NCBI GenBank assembly: GCA_964586655.1
Contig: CAZPGY010000002.1
Location: forward strand, 124,001 to 188,000
DNA length: 64,000 nucleotides
Direction of reading: 5' to 3'
Source: JAJYSO01 sp964586655
Lineage (GTDB): Bacteria > Bacteroidota > Bacteroidia > Flavobacteriales > Flavobacteriaceae
A program made the translations under genes and the position numbers. This document shows positions 34,732 through 44,281 of this stretch, piece after piece (position 1 is the first letter of the stretch; every line of letters starts with the position of its first letter). The notes beneath the pieces were generated by a model. That model ran no database searches, was not told the DNA's origin, and saw nothing but the letters and a program-made list of their open reading frames with translations.

Positions 34732-35331
34732 ATGAAACCGACATTTTTAAGACTTTTAGGAGTTACATTTTTAGGCGTATTCTTATTGACGGCTTGCAGT
34801 AAGGAAGATGATGACCCTGAGCCTCAAAATCAGGATGCAGTTGCTACGGCAACCATCCAACCAGAAAACGGAGCGGAGGTTCAATTTGTCAGTATGTCAA
34901 AAGAAGAATATCCGTTCGTACGGTGGGGAGATACTATTTATCCGGCAGTTTATGATAACAGTAAATTAAGCCTATTCTTTATGACTCAAAATCAAACCAT
35001 TGCAGATACGCTCGTGCCGAGTTATATCCGTATTGATATGAAAAATGTGACCGGAGAAGGCAAATATGTATTGAAAGATTGGGTGACTAACGGATATGTG
35101 CTTTATTTTCCAAAGGATATGGTTACAAGTCATGATTTTTATACTACTGAAACTACAGATTTTCAAAGTGAGGCCACCATAAATATCACCACTTTTACTG
35201 ATGATCATATTGCCGGTATTTTCAAAGCTGTTTTATTTAATAGAGAAAATGAAAATTTGAAAGTAGTGGTCTCCAACGGAAAATTTTCCTGTGCTTTAAA
35301 ACAGGTGGATGATGTAAACTTTTGGGATTAA
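34732..35331 (+). CDS. Lipoprotein with shared signal cassette, unknown mature domain
   Basis: A 199-residue lipoprotein. The first 81 nt differ from those of the next gene (35414) at only two positions, covering the signal peptide, LLTAC lipobox and SKEDD export signal. The mature region has no repeats. It contains a beta-rich segment ending FTDDHIAGIFKAVLF and VVSNGKFSCALKQ, which resembles the end of the 36796 protein, so these two may be distant paralogues. Function unknown. Confidence 0.75.
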   Translation: MKPTFLRLLGVTFLGVFLLTACSKEDDDPEPQNQDAVATATIQPENGAEVQFVSMSKEEYPFVRWGDTIYPAVYDNSKLSLFFMTQNQTIADTLVPSYIRIDMKNVTGEGKYVLKDWVTNGYVLYFPKDMVTSHDFYTTETTDFQSEATINITTFTDDHIAGIFKAVLFNRENENLKVVVSNGKFSCALKQVDDVNFWD

Positions 35332-35413
35332 TAAAAATAAATCCAATCTTAGATTCCAGCAATAAACACAATTTATCGAAGGATAAGCAAATTTTATCAG
35401 AAAGGAAAAAATT

Positions 35414-36740
35414 ATGAAACCGACATTTTTAAGACTTTTAGGAGTTACATTTTTAAGCGTATTCTTATTGACGGCTTGTAGTAAGGAAGATGATAATACT
35501 AAACCTAAATTTACCCTTTCCATATCTACAGAACCTTCGGATGGAGGGACTGTAAATCGATCGGATGAGGGGCCTTCTTACGAGAAAGGCAGTACAGTCA
35601 CGCTTACTGCGAAAAGTGAAACAGGCTATGAATTTGTAAAATGGACGGGAGATATTAACTCTACCGATCAATCAATTAATTTAACCATGGATAACGATTA
35701 TTCTGTTACGGCTGTTTTTAAACAACTTAAATTTTATTTAGCCGAAAATGGAGTAACTGTGAAATGTCCTATAGCAAATTGGGGCGAATCCGGAGAGGTG
35801 AATGGCATCACCTATACGAAAAGAAAGAAAGAGGATATCACCCCGGAAAACGCCGCTACTACCTGTACCAGTGGGATAACGGATATGAGCTCTCTTTTTG
35901 AAGCAGAGTTTAATTTTAATGAAGATATCAGTAGTTGGGATGTGAGTAGTGTGACAAATATGGAGGATATGTTTATGGGAGCGTTCGATTTCAACCAGGA
36001 CATAGGCGGCTGGGATGTGAGTAGTGTGACCAATATGAGTGGCANNNNNNNNNNNNNNNNNNNNNNNNNNNNNNNNNNNNNNNNNNNNNNNNNNNNNNNN
36101 NNNNNNNNNNNNNNNNNNNNNNNNNNNNNNNNNNNNNNNNNNNNTGTTTTACAATACTGAAAACTTTAATCAGGATATAGGAGCTTGGGATGTGAGTAGT
36201 GTGACAAATATGGAGGATATGTTTTACAATACTGAAAACTTTAATCAGGATATAGGAGCTTGGGATGTGAGTAGCGTAACTAATATGGATGGGATGTTTG
36301 CCATAGCAACCTCTTTCGATCAGGATATAGGCGATTGGGATGTGAGTAGTGTGACCAATATGCAGGGTATGTTTGGCTCTGCGTTCGATTTCAACCAAGA
36401 TATAGGCGATTGGGATGTGAGTAGTGTGACCAATATGAATTATATGTTTCAGCAAGCAATATCTTTTAATCAGGATATAGGGAATTGGGATGTGAGTAAT
36501 GTAACCGATATGAAAAATATGTTTTATGATGCTACTTCTTTCAATCAGGATATAGGGAATTGGGATGTGAGTAATGTGACTGATATGTCTTGGATGTTTA
36601 ATGATGCTACTTCTTTCAATCAGGATTTGAGCGGCTGGTGCGTGGGAAATGTATCAAACCACTTTGGTTTTGCAGAGAATAGCGGCTTAGATGCGCAAAA
36701 TTTACCCAATTGGGACAATCCGCCGGCATCTTGTCCATAA
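35414..36740 (+). CDS. BspA/DUF285-repeat lipoprotein spanning an assembly gap
   Basis: A lipoprotein with the shared signal cassette (Cys22, SKEDD), an InlB B-repeat-like domain (residues of about 33-105, GYEFVKWTGD) and at least nine 25-residue BspA repeats, ending with WCVGNVS and a short tail NWDNPPASCP. One hundred Ns interrupt it at 36045-36144 and shift the frame by one base. Deleting the Ns gives a continuous frame and exactly one 75-bp repeat across the junction, so the true gap is a multiple of 75 bp. Two identical units follow the gap. Such leucine-rich-repeat-like proteins often mediate adhesion; that is inference. Confidence 0.8.
36045..36144. other. Assembly gap (100 N)
   Basis: Placeholder Ns inside the BspA repeats. 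Flanking bases 36011-36044 and 36145-36185 sum to exactly one 75-bp unit, so the repeats caused the assembly break. Confidence 0.99.
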
Positions 36741-36795
36741 AACAGGAATCAAAAATAAACTTCATATAAAACAAATCCATTAAAATCAATAAATT

Positions 36796-37377
36796 ATGAA
36801 AACGACATTTTTAAGACTTTTAGGAGTTACATTTTTAAGCGTATTCTTATTGACGGCTTGTAGTAAAGATGACTCAAAACCAAATGACGATAAAGGCATA
36901 AGTGATGCCTCCATTACGACCACTCTAAAATTTAGTGACGGGGAAACCGTGAACTTTATCTATACTCAAGAAAGTGGCGATTTAGCGAACTATGTATATG
37001 GCCCCAACAAGGACAACAAGTATAAACTGTGGTTGAAGGGAAGTTATGTTAAGGAAGGAATAGAATATACCGTGAATATCCATGTAAATATGCCTGAAAA
37101 TGCAGAGAGAAGCTATGAATTAGGTGAAGCCAGGCTCTCTGATAAAGATTTGGTAGCTGAAGTCCTGGTGGCGAGACGTGAGTTAGGTAGTATGGGAATA
37201 ACTTATGCTTCGAGCAACATAGATCATACCAGTGGTGGAGTAACCGTCACTTCACTTACAGAAAATCATATCAAAGGCTCTTTTTCAGGAAAGGCGGCTT
37301 GGACGGATACTGACTTTGTCACTATTGCTGATGGAAAATTTGATATTGATATAAAAAGAGGAGCATGGGAGGGCTAA
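36796..37377 (+). CDS. Lipoprotein with shared signal cassette, unknown mature domain
   Basis: A 193-residue lipoprotein. Its first 71 nt differ from those of 35414 at one position; after the lipobox it continues SKDDSKPNDDKG, an acidic export-type signal. The mature domain ends with SLTENHIKGSFSGKA and ADGKFDIDIKRG, similar in pattern to the 34732 protein. It closes the array. The 183 bp to hemW hold no gene. Confidence 0.75.
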   Translation: MKTTFLRLLGVTFLSVFLLTACSKDDSKPNDDKGISDASITTTLKFSDGETVNFIYTQESGDLANYVYGPNKDNKYKLWLKGSYVKEGIEYTVNIHVNMPENAERSYELGEARLSDKDLVAEVLVARRELGSMGITYASSNIDHTSGGVTVTSLTENHIKGSFSGKAAWTDTDFVTIADGKFDIDIKRGAWEG

Positions 37378-37560
37378 GCGGAGAAACAGAAATATCTTAA
37401 GGAAAAGGACTTCTCAAATATTATATTTCCGGGTTCGAAAGCAGTCAAAAAAGGAAATTAAGGCTATGCCTACGTCTGCCGACAAAATGTTTTTTGCCTT
37501 GGTCTTTAAAATTTATCTTGTAAATCCTCAACCCAATTTACAAATCAAATTGATTTAAGC

Positions 37561-38682
37561 CTACTCTACCATAAACAGATCTGCTGAGATGCCGTCTCCG
37601 AAAAACTTTCCTTTCCTACTAATGTGAACATGTGCATCACGGCGTTCGAGGAGTCCTTTTTGGAACAAAATCGCCGCTTCTCTTTTAAAGTGAGCATCGT
37701 ATTTCTCTCCAAAAACCGAAGCAATCTCTCGTTCGGAAATCCCCCACATGGTTCGCAAACGGGTCATGATATATTCATTATAGCGATCGGTGAGCGACAG
37801 ATGCTCCTTTTCTTGAGGCAACTCTCCTTTAGCCAGGGCACGGATATATAAATTATTGTTCCTTACATTCCACTGCCGGAATTTTCCATCAAAACCATGT
37901 GCAGAAGGCCCGATTCCAAGATAAGGCTTCCCAAACCAATAGGCTGTATTATTTTGAGAAAAATAACCCGGTTTTCCGAAGTTTGAAAACTCATAATTTA
38001 CAAACCCCTCGCGCTCCAACGTAATCACCAAAGTTTCATAATGCTGCTTGGCCAAAGCATCATCGACCAGTACTTTCCCATTTTTAACACGTCTTCCTAA
38101 AACGGTATTGGGCTCTACGGTCAACGCATAAGCCGAAATATGAGGGACCTGAAGTTCGATAGCCTTTTCCAAGTTTTCTTTCCATTGTGCTTCACGCATC
38201 CCCGGAATTCCATAGATAAGATCCAAGGAAATGTTGTCAAATTCTTCTCGGGCAGTTTGTAATGCTTGTACTGCTTGAGTCGCATTATGAGAACGATTCA
38301 TCCATTTCAAATCTGCTTCAAAAAAAGACTGAACCCCAATACTCAATCTGTTGATCGGGCTGAGCGATAATTCCTTTATCTTTTGTTCCGAAAGATCATC
38401 AGGATTGGCTTCCAGGGTGATTTCAGCCTCTTCTTTTACCTTATAATTTTCTTGAATACACTCAAAAATGTTCTGCATCTCCGACTTTGAAAGTAAACTG
38501 GGTGTGCCTCCCCCAAAGTAGATGGTTTCTACTGCATCCTGAATCTCTGCTTTCCGCATTTGAAGCTCTTTACATAAGGCCTCAACCAGTTTTTCCTTAT
38601 TTTTTAGAGTGGTAGAAAAATGAAAATCACAATAATTACAGGCCTGTTTACAAAACGGAATGTGGATATAAATACCGGACAT
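37561..38682 (-). CDS. hemW: HemW, radical SAM heme chaperone-like protein
   Basis: A radical SAM protein (373 residues) of the HemW (formerly HemN-like) family. The cluster motif is C11-x3-C15-x2-C18 (PFCKQACNYCDFHF), followed by FGGGTPSLL and the HemW-typical NNTAYWFGKPYLGIGPSAHG. The C-terminal winged-helix part is present. HemW inserts heme into respiratory enzymes rather than making protoporphyrinogen; the old label coproporphyrinogen oxidase would be misleading. Confidence 0.92.
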   Translation of the reverse strand: MSGIYIHIPFCKQACNYCDFHFSTTLKNKEKLVEALCKELQMRKAEIQDAVETIYFGGGTPSLLSKSEMQNIFECIQENYKVKEEAEITLEANPDDLSEQKIKELSLSPINRLSIGVQSFFEADLKWMNRSHNATQAVQALQTAREEFDNISLDLIYGIPGMREAQWKENLEKAIELQVPHISAYALTVEPNTVLGRRVKNGKVLVDDALAKQHYETLVITLEREGFVNYEFSNFGKPGYFSQNNTAYWFGKPYLGIGPSAHGFDGKFRQWNVRNNNLYIRALAKGELPQEKEHLSLTDRYNEYIMTRLRTMWGISEREIASVFGEKYDAHFKREAAILFQKGLLERRDAHVHISRKGKFFGDGISADLFMVE

Positions 38683-38719
38683 GAATCAAAAACTAAAATG
38701 TGAATATTTCTCTGAAAGT

Positions 38720-38727
38720 CAAAATTA
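38720..38727 (-). promoter_or_regulatory. -7 element of hemW
   Basis: TAATTTTG on the minus strand fits TAnnTTTG, 37 nt before the hemW ATG. Confidence 0.5.
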
Positions 38728-39019
38728 AGGTTTTTCTCAGGTTTGCAAGCTCGGTATGCCGTTTAATACCCATTAGACCCACAGATTAATCTTATATTGA
38801 AATTTAAATTCCAAACTTTTTTGGTATTATTACTTACTTTCACCACTTACCCAAAGGTTGTATTGTTAAAAATTCTAAAAACTTGTGACCAAAATTTCAA
38901 AGCCCCACAAGCTTTGTTATTGCCTTATAAGTCGGGGTTATCTGTGATTTACAATAATTATATTTTCGATCCTATTCGGGACAATTACGTCCGGAACACG
39001 GCATTTGAGAAAAAAATTT

Positions 39020-39027
39020 TATTTTTG
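39020..39027 (+). promoter_or_regulatory. -7 element of topA
   Basis: TATTTTTG fits TAnnTTTG, 18 nt before the topA ATG. Confidence 0.55.
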
Positions 39028-39045
39028 CAAACATAATTTCAGACT

Positions 39046-41568
39046 ATGGCAAAAAATTTAGTGATTGTGGAGTCCCCGGCAAAAGCCAAAACTATTGGCA
39101 AATTTTTGGGGAAAGATTATAATGTAGAATCGAGTTTTGGTCATATTGCCGATTTACCGACAAAAGAACTGGGAGTAGATGTAGATAAAGATTTCAAGCC
39201 CAAATATCGGGTTAGCAAAGACAAACGCGACATTGTCAGGAAATTGAAAAAAATGGCCAATTCTGTTGAAACTGTATGGCTGGCCAGTGATGAGGATCGT
39301 GAAGGAGAAGCCATTGCCTGGCATTTGTTTGAGAATTTAGATCTCCAGAAAAAAGACGCCAAACGGATTGTCTTCCACGAAATCACAAAAAGTGCCATCC
39401 AAAATGCAATCAAAAACCCGCGAGAAATCGATCAAAATCTGGTCAATGCACAACAGGCTCGCCGCATTTTGGATCGACTGGTGGGCTATGAACTCTCCCC
39501 CATTTTATGGCGAAAAGTAAAGGGTGGCCTTTCAGCCGGACGCGTTCAATCAGTGGCGGTACGCTTAATTGTAGAACGCGAACGCGAAGTAAAGGAATTT
39601 AAGCCCCAAGCTTCTTATCGAGTAGATGCCGAATTCATCACTGTAGACGGCAGTTCCTTTAAGGCCAAGCTTTCTAAGAATCTCAAGACAAAAGAAGAGG
39701 CCGAGGAGTTTCTCAACGCCAATATCGGTGCAAAATTTTCGATTGAAGAATTGACCAAAAAGCCGGCAAAAAAGACTCCGGCGCCCCCTTTCACCACTTC
39801 TACCCTTCAGCAAGAAGCTGCCAGAAAGCTATATTTTCCGGTAGGCAAAACCATGCGTTTGGCCCAACGACTGTATGAAGCCGGACATATTACTTACATG
39901 AGAACCGACAGTGTTAACCTGTCAAAAGAAGCCAAAAGCGGTGCAGCCAAAGAAATTTATAAAGCCTACGGCAAGGAATATTCCAAAACCCGGAATTACA
40001 AAGATAAATCTAATGCCCAAGAAGCTCACGAAGCCATTCGCCCTACCAACTTCTCTCATCACAGCATTCAGGCCGGTCGAGATGAGCAACGTTTATACAA
40101 ATTGATCTGGAAACGCGGTATTGCCTCCCAAATGAGTGATGCCGAACTTGAGCGCACTACGGTAAAAATCGGAGCCGACAAACACAATAAACAATTCACC
40201 GCCAAAGGCGAGATTATTAAGTTTGACGGATTTTTGAAAGTATATTTAGAAGGAAAAGACGAAGAGGAAGAAGAAAAAACCGGACTGCTCCCCGCCATGA
40301 AAAAAGGAGATCCGCTGACTAACCAATTCATTACGGCCACAGAGCGTTTTACCCGTCCTCCGGCTCGATACACCGAAGCTTCCTTGGTTAAAAAACTGGA
40401 AGCTCTGGGCATTGGAAGGCCTTCTACTTACGCCCCGACCATTTCTACCATTCAAAACAGAAAATATATTGAAAAGGGAAGTATAGAAGGTCACCCCAGA
40501 AAATATGTGGTCTTTAAACTAAAAGATCAAAAGCTCGAACAAAAGACCAAACGCGAAACCGTAGGATCGGACAAAGGAAAATTAATCCCAACCGATGTAG
40601 GCAGGGTAGTCAACGACTTTTTGGTCAAGCATTTCAGTCATATTTTAGATTATCATTTCACCGCAAAAGTGGAGCAAGATTTTGATAAAATTGCCTCCGG
40701 CCAAGAAGAATGGACCAAAATGCTGGATACTTTCTACGGCAAATTCCATCCCACTGTTAAAGACGTGGAGAAAAATGCTGATCGAGAGGTGGGAGAACGT
40801 ATTTTGGGTAAAGACCCCAAAACCGGAAAACCCGTTAGTGCTCGTTTAGGAAAATATGGCCCCATGATTCAAATCGGAACCGTTGAAGACGAGGAAAAAC
40901 CACGTTTTGCCAGTATTCCTAAAGACAAAACCTTGAGCAGCATCACTTTTGAAGAAGCCATGGAACTGTTCAAGCTGCCCAAGGAGCTCGGAGAATACAA
41001 AGGCGAAAAAGTATTGGCCAACAACGGTCGTTATGGCCCATATGTCAAGTACGGAAAAAAATATGTTTCCTTGGCTCGGGGAGAAAACCCTGCCGATGTA
41101 GACATGAACCGTGCGATGGAGCTCATCAAAGCCAAGGAAAAAGCCGACGAACCCATTTATGAGTACGAAGGAAAGCCGGTTCAGAAAGGAAAAGGACGAT
41201 ACGGCCCTTATCTCAAATGGAACAACATGTTCATTAATGTGAACAAAAAATACGATTTCAATAATTTATCAGAAAGTGATATTATTGAATTGATTGAACA
41301 CAAAAAGAAAAAAGAACGAGAAAAAATTGTCCAACACTGGGAAAAAGAAGGGATCCGTATAGAAAAGACACGCTGGAAGCGTCATAAAATCATAACAGGA
41401 AAAACAAAAATAGAAATCCCTAAAGAGGTTGATGCAAAATCCTTAACTTTGAAGCAGGTCAAGGACATTATTGCCAAAAACACCAAAACTAAAAAGGGAA
41501 AGAAGAAATCCTCTCGTAAAAAGAAGAAAAAATCTACGCGTACAAAAAACAAAAAGACGACGAAATAA
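39046..41568 (+). CDS. topA: DNA topoisomerase I
   Basis: Relaxes negative supercoils by a type IA mechanism (840 residues). The Toprim domain opens with LVIVESPAKAKTIGKFLG and includes ASDEDREGEAIAWH. The active-site Tyr is in ITYMRTDSVNLS. Instead of C4 zinc fingers the C-terminus has Toprim_C repeats (GKYGPMIQIG, GRYGPYVKYGKKY, GRYGPYLKWN) and ends with a long Lys/Arg-rich tail. It is upstream of the arginase-fold gene by 6 bp, so the two are probably co-transcribed. Confidence 0.95.
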   Translation: MAKNLVIVESPAKAKTIGKFLGKDYNVESSFGHIADLPTKELGVDVDKDFKPKYRVSKDKRDIVRKLKKMANSVETVWLASDEDREGEAIAWHLFENLDLQKKDAKRIVFHEITKSAIQNAIKNPREIDQNLVNAQQARRILDRLVGYELSPILWRKVKGGLSAGRVQSVAVRLIVEREREVKEFKPQASYRVDAEFITVDGSSFKAKLSKNLKTKEEAEEFLNANIGAKFSIEELTKKPAKKTPAPPFTTSTLQQEAARKLYFPVGKTMRLAQRLYEAGHITYMRTDSVNLSKEAKSGAAKEIYKAYGKEYSKTRNYKDKSNAQEAHEAIRPTNFSHHSIQAGRDEQRLYKLIWKRGIASQMSDAELERTTVKIGADKHNKQFTAKGEIIKFDGFLKVYLEGKDEEEEEKTGLLPAMKKGDPLTNQFITATERFTRPPARYTEASLVKKLEALGIGRPSTYAPTISTIQNRKYIEKGSIEGHPRKYVVFKLKDQKLEQKTKRETVGSDKGKLIPTDVGRVVNDFLVKHFSHILDYHFTAKVEQDFDKIASGQEEWTKMLDTFYGKFHPTVKDVEKNADREVGERILGKDPKTGKPVSARLGKYGPMIQIGTVEDEEKPRFASIPKDKTLSSITFEEAMELFKLPKELGEYKGEKVLANNGRYGPYVKYGKKYVSLARGENPADVDMNRAMELIKAKEKADEPIYEYEGKPVQKGKGRYGPYLKWNNMFINVNKKYDFNNLSESDIIELIEHKKKKEREKIVQHWEKEGIRIEKTRWKRHKIITGKTKIEIPKEVDAKSLTLKQVKDIIAKNTKTKKGKKKSSRKKKKKSTRTKNKKTTK

Positions 41569-41574
41569 TAACTT

Positions 41575-42729
41575 ATGAATCTTGATTTTCTAAGCCCTGT
41601 AGCCCCAAAGGTTTTAAATCAGCTCGAGACCCTGCATCCCTCTTGTTTAGGGCATCAGATTGCAGCACACACCGCGGCAGGTTTACCCGACTTAAGCGAT
41701 GTACAAATCGCTCTTTTTGGCGTTCGGGAGAACCGCAGGGAAACCACCCCCCTGCGAGAAAATTTTGATTTTGATCAAATCCGTTCAAGTCTCTATGCCC
41801 TATTTCCGGGAAACTGGCACACCAAGATTGCCGATTTGGGAGACATCAAACCCGGAAAAGACTTGTCTGACACCGAGTATGCCGTACACCAAACGATGCT
41901 TGAATTGCTCGAGCAAAACATCATCCCCATCATCATGGGAGGAAGTCAAGATTTGACCTATGCCCAATATCGAGCTTATGACTATCGAGAAGAAATGGTC
42001 AATCTTGTCAATGTAGATGCTCGATTTGACATTGGAAACACAGAAACCGCCATGACCGATCGGTCTTATATAGGCCACATTATTACCCAACAGCCCTACA
42101 AATTGTTTAATTATGCCAACATAGGCTATCAAAGCTACTTGAACCCTCCGGATGAAATAGCGCTGATTGAAGAACTATTCTTTGAAGCCTATCGTTTAGG
42201 AGATATTGCGGCCAATCTTACACTGGCAGAACCCGTTATGCGAGATGCCGACATGGTGAGCATGGACCTCAATGCGGTTCATTCTGCCGTCTCAGGCTCC
42301 CTAAAAAAACAGCCCAACGGTTTTGGAGGACGAGAAATATGCGCTTTAGCCCGATATGCCGGTATTAGTGACAAAGTGAGTTCTTTTGGATTATATAACC
42401 TCCAAAATTTGAATTTTAAAGAAAATTATCTTTTATTAGCATCGGAAATTTTGTGGTATTTTATTGAAGGAATCAATTTTAGAAAAAATGAGCCTCAACT
42501 TCCTTCTCAAAATAACTTTATTAAATATAATGTTCCTATAGACCATGAGACACTCTCTTTCTATAAGAGTAAACGCTCAGAACGCTGGTGGATAGAAATC
42601 CCCATGCTTGTTAACAATAAATTAAAAAGAAAGACGTTTTTACCCTGCAGCTACCAAGATTATTTAGAGGCCTGTGACCAGGAAATCCCTGAAAGATGGT
42701 ACAAAGCAAGGCGCAAAAATGAACTTTAA
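41575..42729 (+). CDS. Arginase-fold protein with degenerate metal site (gld-linked)
   Basis: A 384-residue protein usually annotated formimidoylglutamase or arginase family in flavobacteria. The three metal motifs are recognisable but altered: GGxH(D/E) is GGSQD (122-126), DAHxD is DARFD (148-152) and SxDxD is SMDLN (229-233). Three of six manganese ligands are thus replaced (Q125, R150, N233), so hydrolase activity is unlikely. It sits between topA and gldK, a position I associate with flavobacterial gld clusters, so a structural or regulatory role in secretion or gliding is possible but unproven. Confidence 0.8.
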   Translation: MNLDFLSPVAPKVLNQLETLHPSCLGHQIAAHTAAGLPDLSDVQIALFGVRENRRETTPLRENFDFDQIRSSLYALFPGNWHTKIADLGDIKPGKDLSDTEYAVHQTMLELLEQNIIPIIMGGSQDLTYAQYRAYDYREEMVNLVNVDARFDIGNTETAMTDRSYIGHIITQQPYKLFNYANIGYQSYLNPPDEIALIEELFFEAYRLGDIAANLTLAEPVMRDADMVSMDLNAVHSAVSGSLKKQPNGFGGREICALARYAGISDKVSSFGLYNLQNLNFKENYLLLASEILWYFIEGINFRKNEPQLPSQNNFIKYNVPIDHETLSFYKSKRSERWWIEIPMLVNNKLKRKTFLPCSYQDYLEACDQEIPERWYKARRKNEL

Positions 42730-42767
42730 AAAATAAATCGAGGATTGATTTTAGGAAAAAATTATTG

Positions 42768-42775
42768 TATTTTTG
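42768..42775 (+). promoter_or_regulatory. Promoter of the gldKLMN operon
   Basis: TATTTTTG fits TAnnTTTG, with a TTG at 42745-42747 about 20 bp upstream as a possible -33 element. The leader to gldK is about 65 nt. Confidence 0.55.
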
Positions 42776-42847
42776 GAAATAATTAAATAGGTTTACCCCT
42801 TTCAAAACTGAAATCGTTCAAACTATCGTATAGAACAAGAAATAATT

Positions 42848-44224
42848 ATGAAGAAAGTCGTAACTATCATTGCCGCAATCGCCCTTCTCACCAGCTGTGG
42901 AAAAGGGGACCGCGGACAACTTGTAGGAGTAAGAGGCCACGATTGGCACCCGGTAAAACCTTTTGGAATGGTCTTGGTTCCCGGAGGGTCTTTTGTGATG
43001 GGAAAAGCATCCCTTGACGTGGCCGGATTACACAATGCTCCCACCCAAACGGTAACCGTTCGCTCCTTTTATATGGATGAAACCGAAATTACCAATTCCG
43101 AATACCGTCAATTTGTGTATTGGGTACGGGATTCTGTTATTCGGCAAAAATTAGCTGAAGAAGCCAGTTATGCAAGTGGCGGAGACGGTGGTACCGATAA
43201 TGGTGGTGGCAAAAACGCAACCTCCATTCAGGATTATGCTTTTTTAGGAGCCGCCCAAGATGAAGAGGACAAAACGGCTTTTCAAAAATACTCTAAACAC
43301 TACAACCCAACAGATCAGTTCCTCAATTGGAATGTCCCCATTATTTGGGATCCCAACAAATGGCCCGACAAGCACTATGTTTTTGCTATGGACAACTTTT
43401 ATCTGCCCGATTCTGCTTCCTTGGATAAAAGTTTGATGTTTGACGTTTCAAAAATCGTTTATAGCTATAAGACCATGGATATCGGTCAAGCAGCCCGTGT
43501 TGGCGAAAAGCGAAGCAATATGGTTGAAGAACACGAGGTTCCGGTTTATCCCGACACCACAGTATGGGTAAAAGATTTCAGTTATTCATATAACGAGCCC
43601 ATGCACAACAACTATTTCTCTCATGCTGCCTATGATGATTACCCTGTTGTAGGAGTTTCATGGGAACAGGCAAAAGCGTTCTGCCATTGGAGAACAGCCT
43701 ATCACAATGCCTATCGTCATGAAAAAGACTTAGAAAATGTTCCCAATTACAGACTGCCTTCTGAAGCAGAATGGGAATATGCGGCACGCGGAGGATTGGA
43801 TGGTGCAAATTATCCCTGGGGAGGACCTTATACCAAGAATGCCAAAGGCTGCTTCTTGGCCAATTTTAAACCCATGCGCGGAGATTATGCCGCTGACCAA
43901 GCCCTGTATACCGTTGAAGCAAAATCATATCAACCCAACGGATTTGGACTCTATAATATGGCAGGAAATGTTGCCGAATGGTGCAATTCTTCATATGATC
44001 GTGCCTCTTATCAATTTTATTCCAGCATGAACCCCAACGCTAATGACGAAGAAAACATGCGTAAAGTAGTAAGAGGTGGTTCCTGGAAAGACGTAGCATA
44101 CTACCTACAGGTGGGCAGCCGTGACTTTGAATATGCAGACTCTGCCAGAAGCTATATTGGCTTTAGAACTGTACAAGACTATATTGGCACAGACAAGCAA
44201 GTAGTTCAAAGAACACCACAATAA
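42848..44224 (+). CDS. gldK: Gliding/T9SS lipoprotein GldK
   Basis: An outer-membrane lipoprotein (458 residues, lipobox LLTSC, Cys17) that forms the periplasmic ring of the type IX secretion system with GldN. It has a formylglycine-generating-enzyme (SUMF1) fold: VLVPGGSFVMGKA, YRLPSEAEWEYAARGG and NGFGLYNMAGNVAEW. GldK is not thought to be an active sulfatase-modifying enzyme. First gene of a four-gene same-strand operon. Confidence 0.96.
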   Translation: MKKVVTIIAAIALLTSCGKGDRGQLVGVRGHDWHPVKPFGMVLVPGGSFVMGKASLDVAGLHNAPTQTVTVRSFYMDETEITNSEYRQFVYWVRDSVIRQKLAEEASYASGGDGGTDNGGGKNATSIQDYAFLGAAQDEEDKTAFQKYSKHYNPTDQFLNWNVPIIWDPNKWPDKHYVFAMDNFYLPDSASLDKSLMFDVSKIVYSYKTMDIGQAARVGEKRSNMVEEHEVPVYPDTTVWVKDFSYSYNEPMHNNYFSHAAYDDYPVVGVSWEQAKAFCHWRTAYHNAYRHEKDLENVPNYRLPSEAEWEYAARGGLDGANYPWGGPYTKNAKGCFLANFKPMRGDYAADQALYTVEAKSYQPNGFGLYNMAGNVAEWCNSSYDRASYQFYSSMNPNANDEENMRKVVRGGSWKDVAYYLQVGSRDFEYADSARSYIGFRTVQDYIGTDKQVVQRTPQ

Positions 44225-44281
44225 AAATGAATTCTTTACCTTAAATTAAATAAACAATAACTAAAACTAAAACTAAGTATT

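Larger units (their letters stand above)
38683..39045. other. 363-bp divergent hemW-topA gap
   Basis: It contains the hemW promoter, the topA promoter and a degenerate repeat near 38771-38818 that resembles 6976-7022 (shared AGACCCACA, ATATTGA and CAAA blocks). I see no gene or stable RNA. Confidence 0.5.

Noticed and set aside
35991..36455. Long open frames on the minus strand across the BspA repeats (also 33134-33388 and 33440-33757)
   Set aside because: They are antisense shadows of the 75-bp repeats (HIGHTTHIP-type periodic peptides), without signal or known domain.
37466..37558. A 30-codon frame before hemW
   Set aside because: It falls in a degenerate intergenic repeat (TTTTTGCCTTG block shared with 52766-52776), so it is more likely repeat sequence.
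31856..37560. A prophage, integrative element or transposon carrying the lipoprotein genes
   Set aside because: No integrase, transposase, phage gene, tRNA-linked att site or clear flanking direct repeat was found, so only local accessory character is claimed.
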